Notes: generated by a model not told the origin, from the sequence alone. DNA of 64,000 nt from Lepidodermella squamata (GCA_047495785.1 JBLDXI010000020.1:1798001-1862000), one strand, 5' to 3'; shown: positions 9,719 through 19,506, counted from the first letter of the stretch. A program made the numbers and translations.

Positions 9719-10114
9719 TTATTTTCGACCCCAGCTATTCGACATTAAATTGTAGAAGACTGCTTGAATTTTTTCAGGCTTGATTTTGGCCTGACCAAAT
9801 TCAGACGTTCCATTAGCTAGGCGACGAATATTTTCCAAAACGCGTTGTTGCTTTCGACGATTTAACAACAGCAACTGGCGCTGGGTCAGTTTTTGATCGA
9901 CTTGATCTATAAGCCGAGCCTGTTTCCTCGTTAGCTTAGAAGCCAGCTTCATAAATTCATTGTTCAGATCGGACATTTTGAGCTTGCTCGACAGAGATTT
10001 GCCTGGGGCTCGATTTTCAGACCGACTTTTCCTCGTGTTAGGGCTCGAAACGGTTGTAGATAGAACGAAAGGCGATAAAAAAGTAGCCATCAAAATTAAG
10101 GTTAATAAATTCAT
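9719..10114 (-). CDS. MIP-like precursor, one C-terminal YNLMSNSW-amide peptide, first Trp replaced by Phe
   Basis: 131 residues. The signal peptide is MNLLTLILMATFLSPFVLS, followed by a basic helical propeptide. The C-terminal block RRLANGTSEFGQAKIKPEKI leads to QAVFYNLMSNSWGRK and the stop. GRK is a classical amidation/cleavage signal. The block RK-x-Q…EN-x-R-x-LA-x-G…KI-x-PEK-x-QAV-x-YN-x-M-x-NSWGR is shared with the 11561 gene, whose peptide has Trp where this one has Phe. The two form the long-helix branch of the W(X6-7)W-amide group. MIP/allatostatin-B peptides act on a sex-peptide/MIP-type GPCR in other protostomes; a role here is inferred only from that resemblance. Confidence 0.75.
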   Translation of the reverse strand: MNLLTLILMATFLSPFVLSTTVSSPNTRKSRSENRAPGKSLSSKLKMSDLNNEFMKLASKLTRKQARLIDQVDQKLTQRQLLLLNRRKQQRVLENIRRLANGTSEFGQAKIKPEKIQAVFYNLMSNSWGRK

Positions 10115-10243
10115 CGCGATTTAATTATTACTAAATTCAAAGAAAAAAATCAAACATTTTCATGCAAAAAACTGAGAACTTTGTAAAATTCTTTTGGGAA
10201 CAAAAATCGAATAAATTAAGTGTAGATGCTAGATTTGTCCCTT

Positions 10244-10258
10244 TATATAGAGTATATA
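10244..10258 (-). promoter_or_regulatory. TATA-like boxes upstream of the 9719-10114 gene
   Basis: On the minus strand the region reads tgtatatactctatata, with two TATATA strings about 130-145 bp before the ATG at 10114. This is compatible with a TATA promoter followed by a 5' UTR. No initiator was mapped. Confidence 0.45.
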
Positions 10259-11560
10259 CATTTTTCTTGCTTTCATGCAAATCGAAAGAATATATATCAC
10301 GTTTCGAACAAGACTATATGTGCTTGCGTGGGGTTTGAAACTAACAGCGATTTTTACGGAAATTTCGTCCGGCGTGTTCGAGAAATTAATGATTTATATA
10401 AACTTGTGATGATGGCAATGTCAGGGGACTTGTTAATAATATGAATGAAATACAGGAAATGTTTCTCAAAGCAGTCCGTTCGTCTCGCCTACCTCCTGCT
10501 AAATATTCTAGTATTTTGATCTCAAATGGAAAATAAGCAAATTATCGCAGCGATAAACTTACCGGAGATTTCAATAGAAATCAGAATTAGTAGCCGATAG
10601 ATTCCAGGGAAACAGAACCCGGTTTGATTTCCTAATTCAGCTCTCCAGATACAATAATATATTGGGAAATTCAGGTAGGATGTCCTGTTAATAGGCTGAG
10701 GTCAGAAAATATAAAATGTAAGGCAAAGCCGGATTTCTCGACGTACCCTGTTAAATTGAGCGGACAATCACATTTGACCTAAAAGTTAGGCCAACAACAA
10801 CCTCATTATTTTAATATTAAATCTCTGATGTGATATGACTGAATGAATGAATCATGCGTATAACTAAGTTCTCATCCGCACTATATTATGGTTTATTGAA
10901 TAAAAAATTCCAAAGTGAATATCCTCAAGTTACACCTAAGCAAGATATTTTTTTGAGATCAAAAAATCAGCTTTCAGCTTATCTACTTTCCCCATAGTCT
11001 CAGCGGAAATGACAAAAAGCTTATGATTCACAGCTTCAGCAAAGTTCCATTCATATTATTAGGTATTACAATTATTAGGCACTGGCTTCTGTTTTTTTTC
11101 GAAGGGCCACGGCTTAAATTCTTAGGAAGGATCTAGCCCTGCCCTTGATATCAGTCCTACCTTTTGTAATTCAGTATTTAGTATAATTTCTTCCCGATCT
11201 CCTTTTTAATTAGTTTTCTTTAATTTTCTCTAATTATGCTTTCTTTAATCAATACTAAAGTAGTATATTTATACATCAATTTGTACATGACAGGATGATA
11301 CCGATTAAAAAATTCTGGATAAAAGATTAAGGTTCGGCCTTGTTTAGCAGGGAAGGTACAGTACTCAGTTGGAGAACATCTAGGGCAGTATCTTCCAATT
11401 CGGTGAAGGCGAGATACTTCAATCAAATCTAGTAGCCAACCGCTGAACCTCTCAGTTTCAGTGACTGCTGAAAAAATGAATTTTTATTGCTAAAAGCTGC
11501 AGATTACAAAGGACTGAAATAAACACTGATATAATATGGGACTGAAAATGCGCTGGCAGC
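10259..11560. other. intergenic, no gene seen
   Basis: About 1.3 kb of A+T-rich sequence without supportable coding content, RNA gene or repeat. Confidence 0.4.
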
Positions 11561-11968
11561 TCAACGACCCCAACTATTCGCCATCACATTGTACCAGACG
11601 GCTTGAACTTTTTCAGGGTTGATCTTGACGTTGCCCATCCCCGCCATTCCACTCGCCAGTTTACGAAGATTCTCAATGATTTTCTGGTTTTTGCGCTGAA
11701 TATCAGTTGGTGGCTGTGGTTGCCGAACGGAGAGCTTCTGTTCGATTTGTTGCAGCAATTGCTCCTTGTTGCTTGCCCGTGAAGCCGCTGATGCTAACGG
11801 AATTTTGTTCTGTAGCACAGACATGGTGTTTCTGGTTGCTCGGTGAACAAAATCAGTCTCGCTCTGCTTCAAATTTGCGTTTTGCGAGCCATCGTCGAAA
11901 AGTGGCGTTGTTTTTGTAAACGGGAGAAAAACGGCTGCTGAAGCGATGAATAACAAAAAATTCATCAT
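11561..11968 (-). CDS. MIP-like precursor, one C-terminal WYNVMANSW-amide peptide
   Basis: 135 residues. The signal peptide is MMNFLLFIASAAVFLPFTKT. A long helix-prone propeptide contains QKLSVRQPQPPTDIQRKNQK, then ENLRKLASGMAGMGNVKINP and EKVQAVWYNVMANSWGR before the stop. Two Trp residues spaced W(X7)W, with GR for amidation, place it with MIP/allatostatin-B-type peptides, although seven rather than six intervening residues is at the edge of that family. Monobasic K before VQAVW could set the N-terminus. It is the closest relative of the 9719 gene, and the duplicate at 15377 carries a related WYNLMAN motif. Confidence 0.75.
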   Translation of the reverse strand: MMNFLLFIASAAVFLPFTKTTPLFDDGSQNANLKQSETDFVHRATRNTMSVLQNKIPLASAASRASNKEQLLQQIEQKLSVRQPQPPTDIQRKNQKIIENLRKLASGMAGMGNVKINPEKVQAVWYNVMANSWGR

Positions 11969-14608
11969 AAAATTCTAGATAAAATTCAGAAATTTTAAAA
12001 TTATTCTCAGCATAAAAATGAGGTTTAATCAAGCAATATTGTTGGCCATTTTGAAATATTAATTAATAAAGTAGAACGGGTATACGAGGAGGCCATCTCA
12101 CTTCCTATATTGATTAAAGACGGGCGAAGATGCGGGGGTAATAACATGGATTCAAGAAGCAGAAATTTAACTCAGGCATGCATATCAAAGACAGCATCGG
12201 TTTCAGGCTTCGATTAAAACATCATCTCCGATGATTTGTTCCCAATCGATAAATCGTCCTTTTGCTACTGCATACTATTCGCTACGATTGAAATTAGAAT
12301 TATAGGAGCAATGGTGACCCTCTATATATTTTTTAACTATAACATTTTTTAGCTCGGCTAATGTTTGGGCTAAAACATTTCGAATGTCATACGGCTCCAG
12401 ACGAGATTCAACGACTTGAGTGATGCCGCCTACTCTGATATTGAATTAACAAGCCAGGAATAATTGATTTATAATTGCAACACGTTTTTGGCGCTTGAAA
12501 AACCGGAACAAAAAGCACTTACCGTTCCCGACCTAATTTCGCGCAGTCGATGATACGATATACTTATAATTGACTATTTAATTAGACGAACATTAGCGGG
12601 GGAAAGTGGGGTGTGCTGAATTTCCAGGAAATCACAAGAGAATTGATGAAGTGGAACGATGATTGACTTTCCATATTCACTATGCCCTGGACCGATTTCT
12701 CAGGAAATTTCTCGGGAATTCCTAAGGTTTAGACCTCTTGCATGACCCTTCTTAACGGTGTTCCTATATCCTCCTAAAAAATGCGAAGCCATGAAAAGAA
12801 GGCTACTACTTTTCTACAAATGATGTTTTTACCAAGCGCGATCCCGAACTGTAGAAATCCCTAAACTGGAAATCGACTGGGTGTGTGAGAAAAAGTAATA
12901 AAATGTTAAGTGATGCATATTTATTATATAAGCGCGCGCATTATCTCATTGCGCAGCCTAATTTTTCGGAAGCCGCGAAATTCGCGCATTAGATAATAGA
13001 CCAGACAGATTACCCGTGGGTAATTGATCGGAGAAATTGACCGAGCCTGTGTTATATTTATTTAAAAAGAATCCGGTCTCGTTTTATTGTCCAAATGGCG
13101 ACCTTTTTATCGGCCTCGGATAAAGAGCATTTTACGTAAAAAAAAACAGAATATCTTTTAGCGGAACAAAATCTGCTTGTTGCGGAACCTAATTTTAGGT
13201 CGCTTTCCGAATATTTCTACGAATTTGAGGCAAATTATCAACTCTGTAGTAAAGGATGATTCTTATACAGAATTCTACGCTGAATTGTAGGATGATTTAT
13301 TATAAATTCATAAATTTATTATAGGTTTCAGGCCTATTGAATAATTAATTCAATGGAAATATGGAAAATTTGATTTCCCTTATGGCTGAATCAACTTTTT
13401 AAGACGGACTTTTTATTTTATTTTTTTTACGCTATTTTCATAGGGGTATGACCCTTTAACATCCCAAAAAGTGGCTCCAGATACTGCGCATGTAGGAATA
13501 GGATTACTCTATGGCTTGTTCGTTGTTCACAAGCAAAATAGCATAGTTGGGCACGAACCAGCAATTTTCGTTCGTTACAACAAAAGTTCGTTATATATGT
13601 GTCGTACCGTTATGAGCAATCCGCCCCAATTGGCAATTGGGTTACCTTAAAGAGAAATTGCTCTAAAAATCCACTTTTTAAGCAAATTAATAATTCCCTA
13701 AATAATTATTTCCCAAAACGATACATCGATGACCGATAATCGTGGTATTTTCAATTTATTCTCTACTTATTGTCACTTTTTGGCATTAATGGCTGGAAAT
13801 TTCAAATAATACTCAAATTTAAATTTTCTTAAAGGATGTCAACCCTAGCAGTTTCATTTGTGGTTCCCCAGTTCTATAGTATGTGATTCCCCTTGCTTGA
13901 ATTTTCAGATTCCTTTTTCCCACAGAAGTTTATCCTAGAGACTCTTTCAAGCTCCATGAGATACGATTGATGTGAACTATAGGGGGTTGGGTTTACTTTT
14001 TAGACTGATCAATTGCTTTAGATGACGAAATCAATCAGTCGGAACTAGGATCATTATCTTGAACCTTGAAGGTTCAGCAAAAGTTCCAGCTGCCAACTAT
14101 GACCTATTAGTCGGTTTTTGGCGCTTGAACTTCGGGAAAGCTTTCTTATATCTCTATCAACCCACCGAGTTAGAGATTTAATCAGTGAGCAACCTTTTTA
14201 GGCTACAGGAGGAAATATTCGGTGTTTCTAGATGCTGTCAATTATTGTCCTTAGCGGTATCTTAATATCTCCATCTAGGCATATTGCCTCATGGGTTATC
14301 CCAATTGCCTTTTGGGAGGATCGCCTAAAACGGTACGACATATGCAGAATCGTTCCTTATAACGATTCTTCAGTGTATATCGATCTAGAGACAACCACCT
14401 CAGTGACTCAGCTTGACTCGCCGTAGCCCAATTTTCCACGTACAGGACATTAGGATTTCCTCATACACTTTGACCTCGATATTTTATTATTCGATATAGA
14501 TATACCAATAAATAATAAATAATGTACCAATTACAATTGAACACCAAATTTCGTTGGCGAATAGCCAATAAAAAAGGATGTTACATGAAGTTAACGGCCC
14601 TCGTTTTT
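11969..14608. other. intergenic, no gene supported
   Basis: About 2.6 kb, the longest gap in the peptide cluster. I find no signal-peptide frame, RNA gene or clean repeat. The plus-strand frame at 14232-14426 overlaps the start of a duplicated block (see 14385) and is not supported. Confidence 0.4.
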
Positions 14609-14662
14609 TTACATTAAATGGTACCAGAAATCTTTGTTTTTGTTGCCAACCAGATTATCTGC
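14609..14662 (-). pseudogene. relic 3' coding tail beyond a premature stop
   Basis: Immediately after the stop of the 14663 gene the same frame continues ADNLVGNKNKDFWYHLM and stops. The intact paralogue at 15377 has ADNLAGSKNKDLWYNLMANT at the matching place. This is therefore the decayed C-terminal peptide region left behind when an internal deletion placed a TAA in frame. The 54-nt relic shows that the truncation is derived. Confidence 0.75.
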
Positions 14663-14959
14663 TTAATTGCCGAGCTTAGTTCGTAATGCGTTCATAAAAC
14701 CCGGTCGCAGCTGACCTGGCGCAATCCGGTTCGAACCTTCAGCTACCATTGCCAATTTGTGCTGCAAAAACGGCGAATTCGTTCTGTGAGAATTGAGGGA
14801 AGCATAGCGAGGCTGGTTTAAACCGATGGGCCGTGATAGTAACAGGTTACGTTGGGCTTCAGACCCTGAGACCCCAACAGAGTTCGACTCTGAATAGGGA
14901 AAACATAGGACGCCTTGAAGTAAAATCACGGCAACGAGAAAAACTTTTAATTCAGCCAT
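14663..14959 (-). CDS. truncated secreted precursor (paralogue of 15377)
   Basis: 98 residues from the Met of MAELKVFLVAVILLQGVLCF, chosen because it starts a signal peptide and matches the paralogue's start. The body contains SESNSVGVSGSEAQRNLLLS, then NSHRTNSPFLQHKLAMVAEG and GQLRPGFMNALRTKLGN followed by a TAA. The paralogue continues about 40 codons past this point to its peptide motif, so this copy has lost its C-terminal peptide. It may be a pseudogene, or the conserved middle region (…IAPGQLRPGF) may itself be the product; high conservation of that middle part between copies allows the second reading. Confidence 0.6.
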   Translation of the reverse strand: MAELKVFLVAVILLQGVLCFPYSESNSVGVSGSEAQRNLLLSRPIGLNQPRYASLNSHRTNSPFLQHKLAMVAEGSNRIAPGQLRPGFMNALRTKLGN

Positions 14960-15221
14960 GTCTCTGGGGAAAAATCTAAAATATCGATGAAAGGAGCAAT
15001 TTAAGAGCAGGAAGCCCATTGAAAACACCAAAATTTGTTCCACTGAAAGTAAGACCCAAAAACCTCTACTTTCTCGATTAATCTCCAAAAGCCTTGAAAA
15101 CTAAATCAAGATAGTTTCACAATGCCTTCAGTTCCGCAAAGCCCAAATTGTCTAAGATTTTTGACAAGTTTTTAGCTGCGAACACACCGATATGAAGCTG
15201 TAAAATGAAAATTATATTGAG

Positions 15222-15852
15222 CTAGAGACAACCACCACAGTGACTCAGCTTGACTTGCCGTGGCCACGCAGAGGAAATTACGAGTTCCTCACACTTTGAT
15301 CTCGTTATTTTATTAATCGATCGATGTACCGATACAACATTAGAGGATAAATTGTGTTGTGTTGGCAAAGAGGCTGTTACATGTTGTTAACAGCCCTTGT
15401 ATTTGCCATTAAATTGTACCACAAATCTTTGTTCTTGCTGCCGGCCAGATTATCTGCTTCCAGCTCCTCAGCCTGGTTTCTGTTACTAGCCGCCCCGATA
15501 TTGCCGATCTTAGTTCGTAGTCCCTTAATAAAACCCGGCCGTAGCTGACCTGGCGCAATCCGGTTCGAACCTTCAGCTACCATTGCCAATTTGTGCTGCA
15601 AAAGAGGCGAATTAGTCCTGTGAGAATTGAGGGAAGCATAGCGAGGCTGGTTCAAACCGAAAGGCCGTGATAGTAACAGGTTACGCTGGGTTTCAGACCC
15701 TGAGACCCCAACAGAATTTGACTCTGAATGAGGGAAACATAGGACACCTTGGAATAAAATCACAAGAGCAAGAAACACTTTAAATTCAGCCATATCTCTG
15801 GGGAAAAAATCTAAAAAAAATTTCGATGAAAGGAACAGGAAGAGACAATTGA
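15222..15852. repeat. tandem duplication, copy 2
   Basis: Partner of 14385-14998. It begins ctagagacaaccaccacag and runs past the start codon of the 15377 gene. This copy retains the sequence deleted in copy 1 between the conserved middle and the C-terminal peptide. Confidence 0.7.
15377..15793 (-). CDS. secreted precursor with degenerate MIP-like motif (WYNLMANT without second Trp)
   Basis: 138 residues from the Met of MAEFKVFLALVILFQGVLCF (signal peptide). The middle part matches the 14663 gene. The C-terminus is DNLAGSKNKDLWYNLMANTR followed by AVNNM and the stop. WYNLMANT aligns with WYNVMANS-W-GR of the 11561 gene, but the second Trp and the amidation Gly are replaced by Arg-Ala. The mature product, if any, therefore cannot be a W-amide. 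It is either a neofunctionalised or a decaying member of the W(X)nW group. Dibasic KNK precedes the motif. Confidence 0.68.
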   Translation of the reverse strand: MAEFKVFLALVILFQGVLCFPHSESNSVGVSGSETQRNLLLSRPFGLNQPRYASLNSHRTNSPLLQHKLAMVAEGSNRIAPGQLRPGFIKGLRTKIGNIGAASNRNQAEELEADNLAGSKNKDLWYNLMANTRAVNNM

Positions 15853-16020
15853 ATTTCAAACAAGGACGATGGCTGATGCAATTTCCTAAATTAGCTGCAC
15901 ATGAATAGGCCCTTATAATATAGTTTTGGGAATTGTGGGTGAAAAATTGATTCATTTATTTTTCGTCTGGCTTCTAATTTAAGACATAATATTTGATTAT
16001 AGACATTTCAGAGTTTGCCA

Positions 16021-16305
16021 TCAGCCAAAAACTAGATCCCGCGCCTGGCCGTGATTGATGAGCCGCCGCATCGACTCCCACGAATACGATTTGTAGCCTC
16101 TAGGTGGCGTTGTTCGAAAGTAAACCCGTCGCCTGTTGCTCAGGCTGCCGCCTGGCCAGAAATTTTCATTGATAGCCATTGTTACAGGAACCATAACAAA
16201 CCCGCCGCCGCCTTCCATATCATCTTCAACGTTATTCCGCGAGAAGCCTGGATCAGTTTTGGCTAAGGGAACCACGAGGATGAAAATCAAAATAAATCGC
16301 AGCAT
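16021..16305 (-). CDS. secreted peptide precursor ending HGQARDLVF-Gly (amidated)
   Basis: 94 residues. The signal peptide is MLRFILIFILVVPLAKT. An acidic and Gly-rich spacer (EDDMEGGGGF) is followed by an RRR site near residue 60, then RGYKSYSWESMRRLINHGQA and RDLVFG before the stop. Cleavage at RRR and amidation of Phe would give a peptide of about 30 residues. The HGQAR-x-LVF-amide end and the preceding helix are shared with the 8808 gene, although the N-terminal halves differ. This shows that the C-terminal peptide is the conserved product. The family is not recognised beyond a loose NPY/NPF-like spacing. Confidence 0.74.
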   Translation of the reverse strand: MLRFILIFILVVPLAKTDPGFSRNNVEDDMEGGGGFVMVPVTMAINENFWPGGSLSNRRRVYFRTTPPRGYKSYSWESMRRLINHGQARDLVFG

Positions 16306-16403
16306 ATTTTGAACTCAAGCCAATAAATGAGTCGAAAGCATTGACCAGTGACCACTCGTTCAATTTTACGGCTCGGAAAATTTCATTTCCTGATAAATCT
16401 GAA

Positions 16404-16412
16404 GTATATAAG
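16404..16412 (-). promoter_or_regulatory. TATA-like box upstream of the 16021-16305 gene
   Basis: The minus strand reads cttatatac about 100 bp before the ATG at 16305. Position and sequence suit a core promoter; no further element was mapped. Confidence 0.4.
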
Positions 16413-16472
16413 ATCGTTCAATTTGTTTATTTCTTTAAAAATGAAAAGATGGTGAATAATACAAATAATAAA

Positions 16473-16793
16473 TTATTTTCTGCCCCAACTATCGGCGATT
16501 TTATGCCATTTTTGAACGTCACCGCCGTTTTTCAGTAGTAGGCGGGCTTTTTGCGACGATTTTTGATCGCCAGTTGATTTGCGGCTGCTCATTTGATTGT
16601 TCGAATCGTTAACAAGACTTTGCAGGGCCTGGATGTTTTTCAAATCTTTCGATAAATTGTTGGCTCTTGTCGGGACAACCAATAACCGCGAACCTTCACA
16701 ACAGGTGTCGAGCGCCATGAAAATCGCAAAGAATCCTAATGCGTACGAAGTGGCGTGCATTGCATGAAGTTTAAAAATACCTAAAATTGACAT
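16473..16793 (-). CDS. MIP-like precursor, one C-terminal WHKIADSW-amide peptide
   Basis: 106 residues, or about 95 if the internal Met of MHATSYALGFFAIFMALDT is the start. The latter opens the signal peptide cleanly; the upstream Met would add SILGIFKLHA. The propeptide is basic. The C-terminus is LLLKNGGDVQKWHKIADSWG followed by RK and the stop. This is an exact W(X6)W spacing with a GRK amidation signal and a Lys directly before the first Trp, predicting the octapeptide WHKIADSW-amide. It shares the WH-x-[ILF]-x2-[ST]-W pattern with the genes at 17632, 18438, 19174, 19690 and 20973. Confidence 0.78.
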   Translation of the reverse strand: MSILGIFKLHAMHATSYALGFFAIFMALDTCCEGSRLLVVPTRANNLSKDLKNIQALQSLVNDSNNQMSSRKSTGDQKSSQKARLLLKNGGDVQKWHKIADSWGRK

Positions 16794-17631
16794 AAAATTC
16801 TGGTAATTATATTTTGGGAAAATATCTCCTAATTAATTGGTAAATAGTGCAGTAGCATAATAGTTTTGAGTTTCAACTAATAGTTCCGCCCACTGTATTT
16901 TTCGCAAAAAAATAGGAATATTTGTATTTGGGTGTTTACCGATGTGACAATTACTATCGTCTGTTGACAATATTATTCAGTGGTCATTCGAATGAAATGC
17001 CATGACAGCCAAGTTGATCTGGGACGCTTTGAAGCCGATATAAAATAGGTCCGAAGATGCACACCTTTTATTTAAGGTTCTAGTACTAATTTTCCCGACT
17101 TTCCATCCTATAGGATTTTATATTTTAGCAACCAGGTACCCTCATGAATGTCTAATGTTATAATGCCGGCTCACTAGACTGGTGAAATCGGGAAAATCAC
17201 TGATTTTCAAAATCGATATTGGAAATCGATATCGGCTATGCGGGAAAAATACGCATGATAGTGATGAATTAAGATTCGCAGGAGATCGGGAAAACTCGAA
17301 AAGCTAGGAAGAAGTCTTGTACTGGAGCCTCAAATGTAGTGCTGGAACCCACGAAGTGTCAGGTTGCACTTACCCACGTCCTCTACAAAAAATGGCAGCC
17401 CGGTTCCGAAAGTGTAGGGGCGGCATCGGCTAGAATTTCGGACGCATTGAAACTTGTACCAAGATGTTTAATTCGATTTCTTTGGGACCTCTTTTTATAC
17501 TATTATCATAGTCAAATTTATGCATATCGAATTTTCACCATCTTTCATCTTGCGTGGAAAAAAGTACGAAACAACGCTAATTTTTATTATTTTAGCAACA
17601 TTAGCCAAAAATAAATTGACCGAAGTTGATA
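16794..17631. other. intergenic
   Basis: No gene seen. 17185-17375 resembles 880-1130 (dispersed repeat, old). Confidence 0.4.
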
Positions 17632-17985
17632 TTATTTTCGGCCCCAGCTGCTGCCGATCACGTGCCACATCGCGTTGTCGGCAGGCAAGTCGCCGTTTTG
17701 TTCCATCCACGCCGGCCATTTGCCATTGATTGATTGATGCACCAATAATTTCGGCGGTTGAACTTTGATTATTATAGCTGGCACCATAGGTCGGCGAGCA
17801 GAAGCTAGTCTCAAAGATTCGTTGTCATTTTCTGAAAAGATCGAAAGCTCCTGATCTTTTGCCGCATTTTCGATTTCACTGACAAGATATGCTTCGATTT
17901 TAGGTAAAAATGGCGCAGATCTGGTCATCGGCATTGCGAGAGAAATCAAAGAAATAGCGAATAATGATAATGATAATCGCTTCAT
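17632..17985 (-). CDS. MIP-like precursor, one C-terminal WHVIGSSW-amide peptide (copy 1)
   Basis: 117 residues. The signal peptide is MKRLSLSLFAISLISLAMPM. The propeptide contains a conserved RRPMVPAIIIK block near residue 65, and the precursor ends NAMWHVIGSSWGRK. W(X6)W spacing with GRK predicts a peptide ending WHVIGSSW-amide. It is a recent tandem duplicate of the 18438 gene: the signal, the RRPMVPAIIIK-x-QPPKL block and the mature peptide are the same, while the acidic spacer has diverged with small indels. Similarity extends about 200 bp upstream, so the promoter was duplicated as well. Confidence 0.8.
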   Translation of the reverse strand: MKRLSLSLFAISLISLAMPMTRSAPFLPKIEAYLVSEIENAAKDQELSIFSENDNESLRLASARRPMVPAIIIKVQPPKLLVHQSINGKWPAWMEQNGDLPADNAMWHVIGSSWGRK

Positions 17986-18192
17986 TTGAAATGTGTGTAT
18001 TCTTTCAACTAAAATTCTCCAAGTTTTAGATGTTTATAGCTGGAAGTACATAAAGCTTGAATGTAGACTGTTTCGAATAAATTATTTGTCATATCCATTA
18101 TTTTCTGAAAGAGACCTATTTTTAATCGATATATAAAAAATTGTCGTTTTATTATAGCGCAACTTGTCCTCCACCTACTCAAGATTCCCATC

Positions 18193-18198
18193 TATATA
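18193..18198 (-). promoter_or_regulatory. TATA-like box of the 17632-17985 gene within a duplicated upstream block
   Basis: The sequence from about 18085 to 18200 is repeated at about 18890-19010 ahead of the paralogue: tatccattattttct, then gcgcaacttg…cc(a/g)cctact, then a ctata string. Retention of these short blocks in both copies suggests shared regulatory sequence, though recent duplication alone could explain it. Confidence 0.4.
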
Positions 18199-18437
18199 AC
18201 CTTAATATAATACAGGGATTATAAACAATTAAAAATTCAAAAAATCGCCTGCTAAATTTGGGCGTGGTAAATTTGGACAATAAGTCATGTGATTCAATAT
18301 TCGACGCCTGTACAAGTTAGAACGGACGCACTCCTCGCACCTGTAATTTTGAGGACTCGGAAATTTCGAGTAAAAAGAACGCAGCGAACAAAAAACTCAT
18401 TTTTATTTGTGCGCTGTAATAATAATCGAACGCAATA

Positions 18438-18797
18438 TTATTTTCGGCCCCAGCTGCTGCCGATCACGTGCCACATCGCGTTGTCTTTGTTGTCGGCAGG
18501 CAAGTCGCCGTTTTGTGCCATCCACGCCGGCAATTTGCCATTGATGATTGACTGAGGCGCCATTAATTTCGGCGGTTGAATTTTGATTATTATAGCCGGC
18601 ACCATCGGTCGGCGAGCAGAAGCTACTCTCGAAGACTCGTTGTCATCTTCTGGAAACAGCGAGAGATATTTCGCCTCATTTTCGATGTCACTACTGACAA
18701 GATTTGCTTCGATTTTAGGTAAAACTGGGGCAGATCTGGTCATCGGCATTGCGAGAGAAATCAAAGAAATAGCGAATAAAAAGGACAATCGCTTCAT
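18438..18797 (-). CDS. MIP-like precursor, one C-terminal WHVIGSSW-amide peptide (copy 2)
   Basis: 119 residues: signal peptide MKRLSFLFAISLISLAMPMT, RRPMVPAIIIKIQPPKL block, then NKDNAMWHVIGSSWGRK and the stop. It differs from copy 1 by small indels (for example, three extra residues before NAMWH) but has an identical WHVIGSSW-amide. In-frame indels, conserved signal and conserved peptide argue that both copies are functional. Confidence 0.8.
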   Translation of the reverse strand: MKRLSFLFAISLISLAMPMTRSAPVLPKIEANLVSSDIENEAKYLSLFPEDDNESSRVASARRPMVPAIIIKIQPPKLMAPQSIINGKLPAWMAQNGDLPADNKDNAMWHVIGSSWGRK

Positions 18798-19173
18798 TTT
18801 ACTATAGATAATCTTTTTTCAACTACTATTAGTGATTATCAAGTCAGACGACTGTGTTTCCAATAAGATGAAGAGGCTGGGGAAGTCAGTTATTTGTAAT
18901 ATCCATTATTTTCTTGCACTCTGAGAAAAAATAATCGATATATTAAAAATTGTCATTTTATTATAAAGCGCAACTTGCCCGCCGCCTACTTAAGATTTCC
19001 AACTATAGCCGGTAATTTAATACAGTGATTAAACGATAAAAAATGTAGAGAAACAGCTATAATGTCGTACCAAAACGGAATTAATTACGCTAAGTAATTT
19101 TTCAAAGTGAGGAAGAATCGCATTAATCACAAGTCATCTCCAGAAATTCGTCATTTTCCTGGAAATTCTGAAT

Positions 19174-19506
19174 TTATTTTTTGCGGCCCCAACTGCCAGC
19201 AAATAAGTGCCACATAATGACATCTTTGCGCTCGAGGGGAGCAGTAGCGTGCTCAGATAATTTTCGACCTGCTTTATTGCGTCCAAATTTTATTTCGATC
19301 ACAGGTATCAAAGGTCGACCCGTCGCATTATTCAGGCCGCTGTGATATTGCTGCTTCAAAGCCGTATTTACCATTTCAACGAGCTGAGATTGCCGCTCGA
19401 AGTGACTGGTCGAAAAATCACATTTCAGTGATAAAATTAAAATTATGGAAATTAAATTCTTAAAATGCAACATAATAATGAAATGTCCGGAGGGTATTTG
19501 TTTCAA
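19174..19506 (-). CDS. MIP-like precursor, one C-terminal WHLFAGSW-amide peptide
   Basis: 110 residues, or 99 if the internal Met of MLHFKNLISIILILSLKC (start at 19473) is used; that Met begins the hydrophobic signal segment. The body carries ATGRPLIPVIEIKFGR, a block matching the RRPMVPAIIIK block of the 17632/18438 genes, and ends APLERKDVIMWHLFAGSWGR-KK. ERK is a likely N-terminal cleavage site, giving DVIMWHLFAGSW-amide. The W(X6)W spacing is exact. The shared central block shows common ancestry with the WHVIGSSW pair. Confidence 0.78.
   Translation of the reverse strand: MKQIPSGHFIIMLHFKNLISIILILSLKCDFSTSHFERQSQLVEMVNTALKQQYHSGLNNATGRPLIPVIEIKFGRNKAGRKLSEHATAPLERKDVIMWHLFAGSWGRKK

Larger units (their letters stand above)
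14385..14998. repeat. tandem duplication, copy 1 (copy 2 at 15222-15852)
   Basis: Both copies begin with ctagagacaaccacc and continue agtgactcagcttgact. They run through the 3' flank, the coding region and the 5' UTR of the paired precursor genes to a tcgatgaaagga string. Identity is high over the N-terminal half of the coding region and lower in the flanks. Copy 1 carries the truncated gene; copy 2 carries the full-length one. Confidence 0.7.
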
